Origin: a bacterium
Lineage (GTDB): Bacteria; CSSED10-310; JAFGSJ01
Direction of reading: 5' to 3'
Assembly (NCBI GenBank): GCA_016934675.1
Contig: JAFGSJ010000035.1
Coordinates: 1-44,879 of the forward strand
Length of the DNA stretch: 44,879 nt
The notes under the pieces are model-generated. The model was not told the DNA's origin. It did no database searches and saw nothing but the letters and a program-made list of their open reading frames with translations. Position numbers and translations under genes: made by a program. Below are positions 9,001-17,825 of the stretch, piece by piece; within the stretch, counting starts at the first letter, position 1, and every line of letters begins with the position of its first letter.

Positions 9001-10119
9001 TCAACCTGATGAGAGTATCTTGAGAATAAACCGGGCGGTATGATCAGAACCGTTCGGCTGAGTGGGTGGATGTTTCCGGGCGGACAACAGGAACGGTAAA
9101 CGTTCGATCCACCGGCCCTTGATAAAGTCCTCATCGGTCAAGGGACAACAATCAAGATTCCGTTGCACGAAAGCAACCATGCTGTCTGATTCGGGAAAAT
9201 GTTCGCGAGGAATATAGCCGAAGGGTATACCGGCAGTGTAGACTTCAGCCACGGTGCTATAGCCCAGTTTTCCGATAACAACATCGCAACTATGGACCAG
9301 ATCGGGATGGTAGAACTCAGAATGGGCAGGCAGGAAGGTAATATGATCTGCATATTTCCTGTCATCAAGGGTGCCGGCTATTATAAAATGGGCCTGTTTG
9401 TACTCCCGTAATCCAGCGACAAAATCGATGTCCCAGGGGACCCCTCCCATCGTAATCAAGACTATTGGTAGGTCTTGTTCAATCCGGAGCCGTTTTCTGA
9501 GTGATAACCGGCTCGAGCGTGGCGTCCGAGCGATGGGTGGGACCCGCAGGTCGGCTGTTTGCCTATGACTGATCGGTTCCGTCTGGACCCGATAATCGAA
9601 TCGAGCATACAAATCCTCGAGCAGGTGAGTAAAATGGGCAAAGCCTCTTTCCTTGTCGAGATAGTGACTATAAATCCAGTCCCAGGTGAAATTTTCGACC
9701 AGGATGGTCGGAATGCCCAGTCTGGGTCCGACCATTACGGCCACCGGTGAGATATCACAGACGATGACTTGGATTTTTTGTTCAGTGCAGATGTGTACCA
9801 GTGAATCGATCAGGCTGTCTCGGACGGGGAACAATTGTTCAAGCTTTGTCAGCGTTGCCTTCAAATCTTCACGCACAGGATTGTGTTGCACGAACCCGAC
9901 ATCGATCAGGGCGGGATAATACTCAAAACGACCCGAGAGCGACTCGCGAAAAAACCAGTCTGGAATGGTGCTGATGATAGTGAGTTTGAGATCAGGTTTG
10001 AGCTGATGGAGTGCTTGCATGACTGCTGCGGCTCGAGCGGCGTGCCCGAAACCGTGTGGTGTAACAAAGTAAGCGAGTGACGGTCCCGTCTGGTTATTGT
10101 GATCGAAGAAGTTGGGCAT
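9001..10119 (-). CDS. GT-B-fold glycosyltransferase-like protein (MurG/UGT-like)
   Basis: The protein has 372 residues. An N-terminal TPHGFGHAARA motif corresponds to the glycine-rich acceptor-side loop of MurG-like GT-B enzymes. The C-terminal half carries VLITMGG (about 220) and CDVVIGKLGYSTVAEVYTAG (about 280-300), the nucleotide-sugar binding face. FPES follows shortly after. The layout also resembles the glycosyltransferase-like half of L-arabinokinases. No kinase domain is attached. There is no transmembrane helix, so the protein is likely cytosolic. The sugar donor cannot be read from the sequence. The upstream acyl-CoA-ligase-like gene, on the same strand, ends 46 bases before its start. 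Confidence 0.7.
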   Translation of the reverse strand: MPNFFDHNNQTGPSLAYFVTPHGFGHAARAAAVMQALHQLKPDLKLTIISTIPDWFFRESLSGRFEYYPALIDVGFVQHNPVREDLKATLTKLEQLFPVRDSLIDSLVHICTEQKIQVIVCDISPVAVMVGPRLGIPTILVENFTWDWIYSHYLDKERGFAHFTHLLEDLYARFDYRVQTEPISHRQTADLRVPPIARTPRSSRLSLRKRLRIEQDLPIVLITMGGVPWDIDFVAGLREYKQAHFIIAGTLDDRKYADHITFLPAHSEFYHPDLVHSCDVVIGKLGYSTVAEVYTAGIPFGYIPREHFPESDSMVAFVQRNLDCCPLTDEDFIKGRWIERLPFLLSARKHPPTQPNGSDHTARFILKILSSG

Positions 10120-10165
10120 GGGCCCTGGTCCAATCCTGGGAATGGTTAGATGGTAACGGGACTGA

Positions 10166-11617
10166 TCAATGTTTGAGCTCGATGACTCGGGGGACCTTAT
10201 AAATGGCCATTACTCGTTTAGCATAATGCATGAATTCTTTCTCTGTAGCTGTTTCACCGTGTTTGAGCTGAATGATGGCTTTGCCGAGTTCTCCCTGGAT
10301 TTTATCAGGTATTGCTTCAACACTCACGTCCTGTATCTTGGGATGTGTTCCCAGCAGTCTTTCCACTTCACGAGGGTAGACATTAAAGCCCCCGGTGATA
10401 AGCATGCGTTTGCATCGTCCCGTCAGGTACAGATATTGATCGCTATCTTTCCAGCCAATGTCACCGGTATGGAGCCAGCCGTCGACGATGGTTTGTGCGG
10501 TCGCTTCCATTTTCTTCCAATACCCCTTCATGACAAGGGGACCCGAAACGAGTAATTCTCCTTGAGAATTGGTCGGACATTCCTGACCCAGCCGGTCGAC
10601 GATTTTAACTTTCGCACCTTCGAGGGCCAGGCCAATCGAGGTCAATTTATTCGGTCCGTCAAAGGGATTGACGCTGACACAGGGGGAGCATTCGGTGAGT
10701 CCATAGCCTTCTCTGATTTCGAGTCCTATATCGCGGTATTTCGTGGAGAGCTCGAAGGGCAGGGCAGACCCACCCGCAATAATTAAACGGACCGAATCGA
10801 AATAACGAGAATTAAAATCATCATGAAACAGGAGGCCGGCATAGAGTGTCGGAACACCATTCAGCACTGTAATCCGGTCGTTTTTCATACATTCCAGAAA
10901 ATCCCGGGGATTGAAGCGTGATTGAAGGTAAACGGTGGCGCCGGCAGCCAGCGGTGACATACAAGTCGCCATGGCACCATACGTATGAAAGAGCGGGATC
11001 GCTGACAAATAGCGGTCTTCCCGACAGGTGCCCATTCCTTTCATAGTCATCAGGCAATTTGACCATAAGTTTCCGTGAGTTAGCATTGCTCCCATAGGAT
11101 AACCATCTATGGCTGCGGTATAGGTGATTTGGGCGAGTGTGTCGAATGTGGTTGCGGTCCGAGTACCGTGTTCAGTTGATGAAAGGTCAATCCCCTGCCA
11201 TCGGGCTTTTGAACTGCTGTCCCGTTCTATGATGATCATATGCTTGACCGAGGTGGCTTCGGGCTCGATCTCATTAAAAATACGTGCAAAACGTTTATTG
11301 GTAATGAGTCCGACTGCTTCGGTGTCGGACAGTTGGTATTGCAGTTCGAGTTTCTGGAGCATGACATTGAGTGGGATAACGACCATACCTGCCCGGATAA
11401 TGGCCAGATGGGCGATGACGAATTCAGGCGAATTCGGCAAGGCCAGGCCAATATGATCGCCCTGGGCCAGGCCGAGTTTATAGAGACCTGTACTGAAGGA
11501 TTTCACTGCTTCCAGAAGCTGATGATAGGTCCAGGTTTCACAATGGTCGTAATCGATGGCAATCTTATCGGGATGGTTGGCACAGCTAGTATCAAGGAAT
11601 TCTGTTAAATTTACCAT
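10166..11617 (-). CDS. Acyl-CoA synthetase-like AMP-binding protein lacking canonical A3 and A10 motifs
   Basis: This 483-residue protein belongs to the adenylate-forming superfamily. Clear motifs are GYGLTECSPC (A5), the TGD of HTGDIGW (A7), and GRCKRMLITGGFNVYPREVE (A8). The phosphate-binding A3 loop, normally a Ser/Thr/Gly-rich YTSGTTGxPKG, reads YTAAIDGYPMG, although the flanking AMLTHGNL is intact. The chain ends at YKVPRVIELKH, just before the place of the A10 lysine segment (PKTxxGKxxR). The next codons downstream do not restore it in any frame. Everything else is uninterrupted, so this looks like a diverged subgroup rather than a decaying gene. AAGGAG lies five bases before the ATG. 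Catalysis is doubtful. Confidence 0.8.
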   Translation of the reverse strand: MVNLTEFLDTSCANHPDKIAIDYDHCETWTYHQLLEAVKSFSTGLYKLGLAQGDHIGLALPNSPEFVIAHLAIIRAGMVVIPLNVMLQKLELQYQLSDTEAVGLITNKRFARIFNEIEPEATSVKHMIIIERDSSSKARWQGIDLSSTEHGTRTATTFDTLAQITYTAAIDGYPMGAMLTHGNLWSNCLMTMKGMGTCREDRYLSAIPLFHTYGAMATCMSPLAAGATVYLQSRFNPRDFLECMKNDRITVLNGVPTLYAGLLFHDDFNSRYFDSVRLIIAGGSALPFELSTKYRDIGLEIREGYGLTECSPCVSVNPFDGPNKLTSIGLALEGAKVKIVDRLGQECPTNSQGELLVSGPLVMKGYWKKMEATAQTIVDGWLHTGDIGWKDSDQYLYLTGRCKRMLITGGFNVYPREVERLLGTHPKIQDVSVEAIPDKIQGELGKAIIQLKHGETATEKEFMHYAKRVMAIYKVPRVIELKH

Positions 11618-11792
11618 ATAGACTCCTTACAATGCCGTCACGTTTCAGACACATGGAAGCAGCTAAACAGGTATATCGCTTGCATGTGGCGAGAAGCTTA
11701 CTTTAGCAAACATCGCTTTGACATGATAGTGCCCAGGGTCAAAGAGATTAAAGCGAATGATCAGTCTTGTCAAGTCTGGCTGAATAGGTTAT

Positions 11793-13973
11793 CTAATCAT
11801 TCGTAAGGGGTGCCTGACTACCTGACAGAGTCTTGACGATAGTCTCCACAAATTTATTTTTCCTGACGGGCAGAATAATATAATCGTCTGCGCCGCATTT
11901 CTTGGCAAGTTTTCTTTTTTCGAGGACAGTCACAATGATGACAGGGATAGTGCTTGTCTCAGGTTGTCCCTTGAGTTTTTTCAAAAGCTCCCAACCATTA
12001 ATATCACTCAAGACCGGATTCAGGCAGATGAGACTGGGCTTGAGTCGCTGGATTTGTTCGAGTGCTTCGCGGCCTGATGAGATGGCGAGCACGTTATAGC
12101 CATCCTGGACCAGATATGTTTTCAGTAATTTGGAGATATGCTGGTCCGGCTCGATTAAGACTAGTAGGATATTGTCCTTAACTGTGGCGGTTACCGCCTG
12201 TTCGACCGGTTGCTCCATCTGCTCTTCGGTATCGAGGACACGATGAGGAATAGTAATGGCAAACTGTGTGCCCTTGCCCACAACGCTTTTTACCTCGACT
12301 TGACCGCCATGCAATTCGGTAAAACTTTTCACAATGGTCAAGCCTATGCCTGTGCCGCCGTATTCACGCGTGGCCGAGCCATCACCCTGGCGGAATTTAT
12401 CAAATATGTTGTCCAGTAATTCGGGACGAATGCCGATTCCTGTATCAGCAACTTGAATTTCAAGCATGTTTTCCTGATCATCGGCTTCTTTGGGTTTGAC
12501 ACGCGCTTTTATTCTGACTTTGCCCTCTTTGCCATTGAATTTGAGTGCATTACTGATCAAGTGAACGATGATCTGGCGAAATTTTACAGCATCAACAGCT
12601 ATGGTCAGTTCAGGCACTTCATTGTAAATCATGATCTTCCGCAATCGGGCTAAAGGCATGAATTCCGCGATAACCTGACGCGATACTTCCTTTAAATTCA
12701 CGTTTTCAAGAAATAATTCGGATTCACCCCGCTCGATTTTAGAAAAATTCAGAACATCGGTGATTAATTGCAACAATTTATGGGCCTCATCATAAACCGG
12801 TTGCAGAAATTCTCTCTGTTCCTCGCTGATTTCACCGATCAAACCAGCCAGAATCAACTCGGTATTGCCTATGATCATGGTCAAGGGCGTCCGAAATTCA
12901 TGGGAGACATTGGCCAGGAATTCCTCACGGAGTTTGTCCAATTCCTTGAGTTGGCTGATTTGACTCTCGAGGTCTTCGCGGTTACGACGGATAGCACGGA
13001 CCATTAAGTTCAAACCTTCGAGAATCTCATCATACTCGAATGTGTTCAACGTTACCGGAAGGGGTTCAAGATTCCCTTCCTTTAATGATTTGCTGTAATC
13101 GATCAGCTTTTGGAGCGGTCTGGAAAAGGTTTGGGCAATGAACCAGCAGATTACCGACATGAAGAGCATGATGGCTAAGGTCCCTAATGTTATCGATTGC
13201 AGCTCCATAGTCTCGAGCTTGTTTTCAAAATTCAGCACCGCCAGAAAAAGGATACTCGAGATGGCCAAGGTGATATAAGTCAGCGTCAATCCGGTCAGAA
13301 AATAACGAATACGGAAGTTCAGCGATGTTCTATTCCTCAACATCACAATGAGAACGATAAAAGCTGCCAGATAGGAGATAAAACTGACGTTCTTCATCAT
13401 GGTGTGATCTGGAGAGATCATGAAAAACAGCTCACCCAGAGAGATTACAATGAAAATATGGCTAAACCAGCGGAGCAGGTTCAATTGCTTTGTGTTACTC
13501 CGAGTATACAGGAGAATACCAGCAGCCAGAATCAGGAGGAAGGAAAACAGGTTAATTTGACTGGGATTAAAAGAAATGCCCAATCCGGATAGACCGATCA
13601 ACAAGGGCAATTCCTGCTTCTTTTTCAACGATTCGAATATCTCCGAAACATTTGCATTCATCTTAGTGGATTGATTGTCACTCAAATTCTGACCCAGACT
13701 ATTTTTTCCAAGTAAAGCCACCAGAATAAACAGACAAGCCAGCAAGGGGAGGAACTGGCTAACAATGGGCAAGATGTCCGGGTAAAGAAAACGTTGCAAG
13801 AGGACCAAGGCTATGAGTCCAAAACCGATAAAACCGAGGATATCCTTGAAAGCACGATGGTGCAGGGCAAAAAACAAGAAAAAGATAGAGCCATAAAAGC
13901 TCATCTCCACAGTTATCAACATGAGTGATATTTCGATCATGCTTATCCCATCTTGGCAGATTTGTTCAACCAT
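11793..13973 (-). CDS. Membrane hybrid histidine kinase with degenerate receiver domain
   Basis: The protein has about 726 residues. Eight hydrophobic helices (residues 10-290) are followed by a HAMP-like linker. The dimerisation domain carries SHEFRTPLT with the phospho-acceptor histidine near residue 355. The ATPase domain has N (ISNALKFN), G1 (DTGIGI), F (FDKFRQGD) and G2 (GGTGIGLTIVK) boxes, all intact. A C-terminal receiver fold starts near residue 605, but its phospho-acceptor position reads LICLNPVL (Asn instead of Asp) and the conserved lysine is Leu in IILPVRK. That domain therefore probably does not accept phosphate. An in-frame TTG at 13982 and an ATG at 13940 are alternative starts. 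No separate response regulator is adjacent. Confidence 0.88.
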   Translation of the reverse strand: MVEQICQDGISMIEISLMLITVEMSFYGSIFFLFFALHHRAFKDILGFIGFGLIALVLLQRFLYPDILPIVSQFLPLLACLFILVALLGKNSLGQNLSDNQSTKMNANVSEIFESLKKKQELPLLIGLSGLGISFNPSQINLFSFLLILAAGILLYTRSNTKQLNLLRWFSHIFIVISLGELFFMISPDHTMMKNVSFISYLAAFIVLIVMLRNRTSLNFRIRYFLTGLTLTYITLAISSILFLAVLNFENKLETMELQSITLGTLAIMLFMSVICWFIAQTFSRPLQKLIDYSKSLKEGNLEPLPVTLNTFEYDEILEGLNLMVRAIRRNREDLESQISQLKELDKLREEFLANVSHEFRTPLTMIIGNTELILAGLIGEISEEQREFLQPVYDEAHKLLQLITDVLNFSKIERGESELFLENVNLKEVSRQVIAEFMPLARLRKIMIYNEVPELTIAVDAVKFRQIIVHLISNALKFNGKEGKVRIKARVKPKEADDQENMLEIQVADTGIGIRPELLDNIFDKFRQGDGSATREYGGTGIGLTIVKSFTELHGGQVEVKSVVGKGTQFAITIPHRVLDTEEQMEQPVEQAVTATVKDNILLVLIEPDQHISKLLKTYLVQDGYNVLAISSGREALEQIQRLKPSLICLNPVLSDINGWELLKKLKGQPETSTIPVIIVTVLEKRKLAKKCGADDYIILPVRKNKFVETIVKTLSGSQAPLTND

Positions 13974-13982
13974 CAGGTGCAA

Positions 13983-14413
13983 ACCTGTAACTAATTATGC
14001 ATTATATACTAAATTCAAGAATTTCAATCAAGTCGAGTGTGAAATGAGCTATTTGCGATGTCTCGAAAAGTGAGTAGCCAATGGCCGTCACAAATCTTCA
14101 CTCAGGGCTAACATTCCTCGCACAATAGTATGTTCCATGAATGATCAAGCTTGACTTCGGGTCTCAGCGTTCTATGTTTGTTCTCGATATGGCCTATTCT
14201 TCTGATGTTTACCTAGCATTCGATGATGAACAATCAGTTCCTGATGCGTACGGGAGCAAAAAAAAACTCATTATTGCTCATTTTTTTTAGAGAGATTATT
14301 GAAAAAATATAAGAGACAGAATACTGTATAGAACATTTCCTGCTCATCAGTAGTCTAAATCGTCGGGGAAGGGGAGCCTATCAAGGTATCCCTTAATGTA
14401 AGGAGACCGTTTC
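13983..14413. other. Divergent intergenic region between the histidine kinase and tex
   Basis: I see no gene here. The left end holds a likely kinase promoter on the minus strand. Around 14263-14290 two A/T homopolymer runs flank GAGCAA and TTGCTC arms, which could form a weak hairpin. The tex ribosome-binding site AAGGAG is at 14400-14405. Confidence 0.5.
14001..14031 (-). promoter_or_regulatory. Putative promoter of the histidine kinase gene
   Basis: Read on the minus strand, TTGATT and a consensus TATAAT are 19 bases apart. Transcription would begin near 13994, about 20 bases before the ATG at 13973. Confidence 0.4.
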
Positions 14414-16729
14414 GTGAGATCACGTGTAATCGATCAATTGGCGAGAGAGTATAACCTGACAGTTAACCAGGTCGAGAAAACAATCAGTTCACGTGATGAC
14501 GGCGTGCCTCTGTCTTACTTAGTGAACTATGCGAGGGATATCGTTGGGGACCTCGATGAAAAGAAGGTGCTCGATCTGGAAGAACGCTATCGTACTCTCA
14601 CCGAACTCGAAAAGAAGAAAGCGACTCTCCTGCATACAATCCACAAGCATAAAAAATTGACAGAGGCTCTTCAAAAAAGCATTGAACAGTCTTATACCCG
14701 CTCGGAACTTGATGATCTTTCTCTCGCTTATCGGACCAAACATAAGAGTCGGCCAGTCATATCTCGTGAGAAATTTCTATTGCCCTTGGTCGACGCTATT
14801 CTGGAGCAAAGTATCAGCACTGGTACGTTGGAAGAGCTTGCGAGTCCGTATATTGATTCCAAGAAACAGTTGAATTCGGTGCCCGAAGTCTTAGCGGCAG
14901 CCAAGTCTCTTTTGTGCGAGCGCCTGTATGAAAATTCCGATCTTCGGAAGATTGTCCGGAACTATTGCGCTGACCGTGGTCAAATCTGTTCTACCCGATT
15001 GGCTACTGCCCGCAAGAAGAAAAAAATCTCCAGGTTTGAATCCTTTTTCAATTTTAACATCCCTGTCTCCTCCTTGAATGCCCATAAGATATTCATGTTG
15101 AGACGTGGCGTTGATGAGGGTATTCTTCAGGTCAGCCTGAAAGTCGACCAAGGACCGTTACTTGCCCAAATGCGAGAAGTGATCATGGCCCAGAATGAGT
15201 CTATTGGTCTGGAATTGCTCGAACTCGCCTTACAGGAAACGCTGGAAAAGCAGATATTGCCCTCAATCGAAAATGATATTATGCGGGGTTTACGAGAGAA
15301 AGCGGAAAAGGACATAATCGATCAGGTGATCAACCAGGTCGAGCGTCTGGTCATGGCACCACCTTTTGGACAGCATTGTGTCATGGGCATCGATCCCGGT
15401 TACAAATCGGGCTGCAAAATTGCCGTGGTCGATAACAATGGTGCTCCCCTGGCCACAATGATCTGTTACCCGCATGAGCCCCAGAATGAAATTGAAAAGA
15501 CCAAGACCTCGATCCTTGAACTCGTGCAAACTCATGGCGTTGAAGCTATCGTTATCGGCGATGGTATTGCCTCACGCGAGACGGACCAGCTCGTTAAAGA
15601 CATGTTGCGTGAGGCAAAACTCAACAAAATCATGAGCCTGGTTATCAGCGAGATTGGTACGAGTTCTTATGCAGCCTCTTCGATTGCGGGCGCTGAATTA
15701 CCCGAGCTTGAATTTGCCCTGCGCGGTGCTGTGAGTATCGCCCGTCGTTTTCAGGACCCACTCCGGGAATTGGTTAAAATCGATCCGCGTGCTTTGGCTT
15801 CGGGGCCTTTTATCCATTATATCAACCAGAACCAATTGCGAAAGTATGTCCGTTTTACACTCGAAAAATGCGTTAATACCGTGGGGACTGATCTCAATAC
15901 TGCATCTCGATTTCAACTCAGTTATGTTTCAGGTCTATCTGATACGTTGAGTAAGCGGATCATCAAGCATCGTGAAGAAAAGGGCCCTTTCAAAAGGAAA
16001 ACGGATTTATTGAGTGTCAATCATTTCGGTAAAAAGGCTTTTCAGTTTTCCGCCGGTTTTCTGCGGGTCCATGATGGGGAGCATCCCCTTGACGCCACGG
16101 CCATTCATCCGGACCACTATGAACTGATCGAACACATTGCTCAGCACAATAATTTGACTCTATCCGACATGTTGAACAATCCCAAATTTCTCAAAGAACT
16201 CGATTTCGAGCGTTATGCCGATGATAAAGTCAGCGTCTTGACCCTGAACACTATCCAGCAGTTATTACTGCATAAGGGTCGTACTCTTCGTTCGTCATTC
16301 ACATCGATCTCGTTGAATGAATCCATCTCTTCGATTGCTGATATCAAACCTGCCATGGTCCTGACCGGACGAGTTTCCAATGTGACCGATTTCGGGGCCT
16401 TTGTTGACATTGGTGTCCATCAGGATGGCTTGGTTCATATTTCTGAGATCTCAAATGATTATGTCAAGGAAGCTCAGAAGGTCTTGAGTGTAGGCGACAT
16501 TATCAAAGTACAGGTTTTGAAGATTGATCCGGAACGGAATCGGATTTCACTGTCCATGAAAGCCCTTGAGACTCCGTTACTGAATACTCAGAATATTCAA
16601 GATAACAAGAAAAAGAAAAAGAAGAAAAAGAAGAAAAAAGTTGTAGTGCAACAGCAACCACAAACCAAAGTTGAAAAGAAAATGCCGAGCCTTGAAGACC
16701 TAGTTAAACACTTCAATCGACTGGGCTGA
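14414..16729 (+). CDS. tex: Tex-family S1 RNA-binding protein
   Basis: The 771-residue cytosolic protein has the Tex order: an N-terminal helical region, a YqgF/RNase H-like domain (MGIDPGYKSGCKIAVVD, about 325-342), helix-hairpin-helix segments (NTASRFQLSYVSGLSDTLSK) and a C-terminal S1 domain (GRVSNVTDFGAFVDIG). FALRGAVSIARRFQDP is a strong family signature. Tex/Spt6-like proteins bind nucleic acid and act around transcription and RNA handling. The tail adds eleven consecutive lysines near residue 735, an unusual basic extension that may raise nucleic-acid affinity. The start is GTG with AAGGAG eight bases upstream. The TolB-like gene follows after 26 bases. Confidence 0.93.
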   Translation: MRSRVIDQLAREYNLTVNQVEKTISSRDDGVPLSYLVNYARDIVGDLDEKKVLDLEERYRTLTELEKKKATLLHTIHKHKKLTEALQKSIEQSYTRSELDDLSLAYRTKHKSRPVISREKFLLPLVDAILEQSISTGTLEELASPYIDSKKQLNSVPEVLAAAKSLLCERLYENSDLRKIVRNYCADRGQICSTRLATARKKKKISRFESFFNFNIPVSSLNAHKIFMLRRGVDEGILQVSLKVDQGPLLAQMREVIMAQNESIGLELLELALQETLEKQILPSIENDIMRGLREKAEKDIIDQVINQVERLVMAPPFGQHCVMGIDPGYKSGCKIAVVDNNGAPLATMICYPHEPQNEIEKTKTSILELVQTHGVEAIVIGDGIASRETDQLVKDMLREAKLNKIMSLVISEIGTSSYAASSIAGAELPELEFALRGAVSIARRFQDPLRELVKIDPRALASGPFIHYINQNQLRKYVRFTLEKCVNTVGTDLNTASRFQLSYVSGLSDTLSKRIIKHREEKGPFKRKTDLLSVNHFGKKAFQFSAGFLRVHDGEHPLDATAIHPDHYELIEHIAQHNNLTLSDMLNNPKFLKELDFERYADDKVSVLTLNTIQQLLLHKGRTLRSSFTSISLNESISSIADIKPAMVLTGRVSNVTDFGAFVDIGVHQDGLVHISEISNDYVKEAQKVLSVGDIIKVQVLKIDPERNRISLSMKALETPLLNTQNIQDNKKKKKKKKKKKVVVQQQPQTKVEKKMPSLEDLVKHFNRLG

Positions 16730-16755
16730 TTCTGATCAGTACGTGTCTGCCTCTG

Positions 16756-17721
16756 ATGAAAGCTTGGGGATATCACAGCTTTAGATTGACAGCAGCAACC
16801 GTTTTTTTCATGTTCATGGTGTGTCAATCCTCATGTATTTCACCCACCAAACTCGCAAAACTCGAACCGGGTATCTGGATATCGATCGAGGGTGGGTATG
16901 ATGCTGATTTTTCACCTGATGGCAATTCACTGGTCTACACGGAATCGGTAAAAGGGATGAATTGGAAGGAAGATATCATCCTCTATTCACTGCAAACCGG
17001 ACAAAAGACCCGCTTGAGTTCCAATGTTTTCTGGGATGGGGAAGCTCGATGGCAACCAGGTGGGGAACATATTGTCTATACGACCGAAACTGTTGGTCAT
17101 AAGACCCTGTTTCTCTATTCGGTCAAAGACGGTTCAACAGTCGAGCTTTCGGAATCCGAAGCATATCATCCCTGCTGGTCACCAACGGGTCGGCAACTTG
17201 TTTTTGTCAATTCAAGTTCCCGTTTTGCAGAGTTATGGCTATATGATCTTGATACGCAGGTTTACAGGCAGTTAACGGATTTTGAAAAGGAAGTGGCAAC
17301 ACCTGCCTGGTCGCCAGACAATTCAAAGATTGTTTTCTGTCTTAAGACCGATGATCAGTGGGATTTATGGCAGATTACTCTGCCCGAATTCGAACCTCAG
17401 CTTCTCTTCAAGACTATTCAAAATGAATGCTATCCCCGATGGTCCAGTTCGGGGCGTTATCTCGCTTTTTGTTCATTTGTTCCGGACGCCAAGGCCAATG
17501 TCCGTCAATGCAAAATCTGGATCGCGACCAGGGAAGGTCAAACTTTCCCCGCCAAAGTCTCTCTGCTGCTTGAAGCTAAAGAAAGTGGTCAGAAATTCTT
17601 TTACCCCTCATTTTCACCTGATGACAAATTTCTCGTTTTTTCGACCAACCAATCCCAATATCGTTGGGACCTTGGTTTTGTTGATCTTGACAAGCGTCTT
17701 GAACAGGCTGCTCCTCAATAG
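16756..17721 (+). CDS. TolB-like beta-propeller lipoprotein
   Basis: The protein has 321 residues. A hydrophobic signal ends at a probable lipobox cysteine, VCQSSC (about residue 31). The rest consists of PD40/WD40-like blades with repeated FSPDGNSLVYT, WSPTGRQLVFV, WSPDNSKIVF and FSPDDKFLVFS signatures, typical of TolB-type propellers. It is probably anchored in an outer or inner membrane leaflet facing the periplasm. There is no TolB N-terminal domain and no Tol/Pal gene in the window, so the Tol-system role is not established. The short gap after tex suggests one transcript. Confidence 0.78.
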   Translation: MKAWGYHSFRLTAATVFFMFMVCQSSCISPTKLAKLEPGIWISIEGGYDADFSPDGNSLVYTESVKGMNWKEDIILYSLQTGQKTRLSSNVFWDGEARWQPGGEHIVYTTETVGHKTLFLYSVKDGSTVELSESEAYHPCWSPTGRQLVFVNSSSRFAELWLYDLDTQVYRQLTDFEKEVATPAWSPDNSKIVFCLKTDDQWDLWQITLPEFEPQLLFKTIQNECYPRWSSSGRYLAFCSFVPDAKANVRQCKIWIATREGQTFPAKVSLLLEAKESGQKFFYPSFSPDDKFLVFSTNQSQYRWDLGFVDLDKRLEQAAPQ

Positions 17722-17757
17722 TATCAGGGAACAGGGCGACCTTATTCCTGAAATGTC

Positions 17758-17787
17758 TTGACTTTGAACGAGTAATTTGATTATACT
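17758..17787 (+). promoter_or_regulatory. Putative promoter of the receiver/ExeA-like gene
   Basis: TTGACT and TATACT are separated by 18 bases. They lie 39 bases before a TTG start that has a GGAGG site. Confidence 0.5.
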
Positions 17788-17825
17788 GACATTACTTTTC
17801 ACGGTGAACAACCTGGAGGTGTTTT

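Noticed and set aside
10120..10168. TGA at the end of the acyl-CoA-ligase-like gene read as selenocysteine, because selA is present
   Set aside because: Reading through gives no A10 motif or conserved sequence, and I see no SECIS-like hairpin next to the codon.
16608..16640. A/G-rich run in tex as a frameshift or slippage site
   Set aside because: The frame stays open and encodes a poly-lysine tail before a normal-looking C-terminus. Slippage cannot be judged without expression data.
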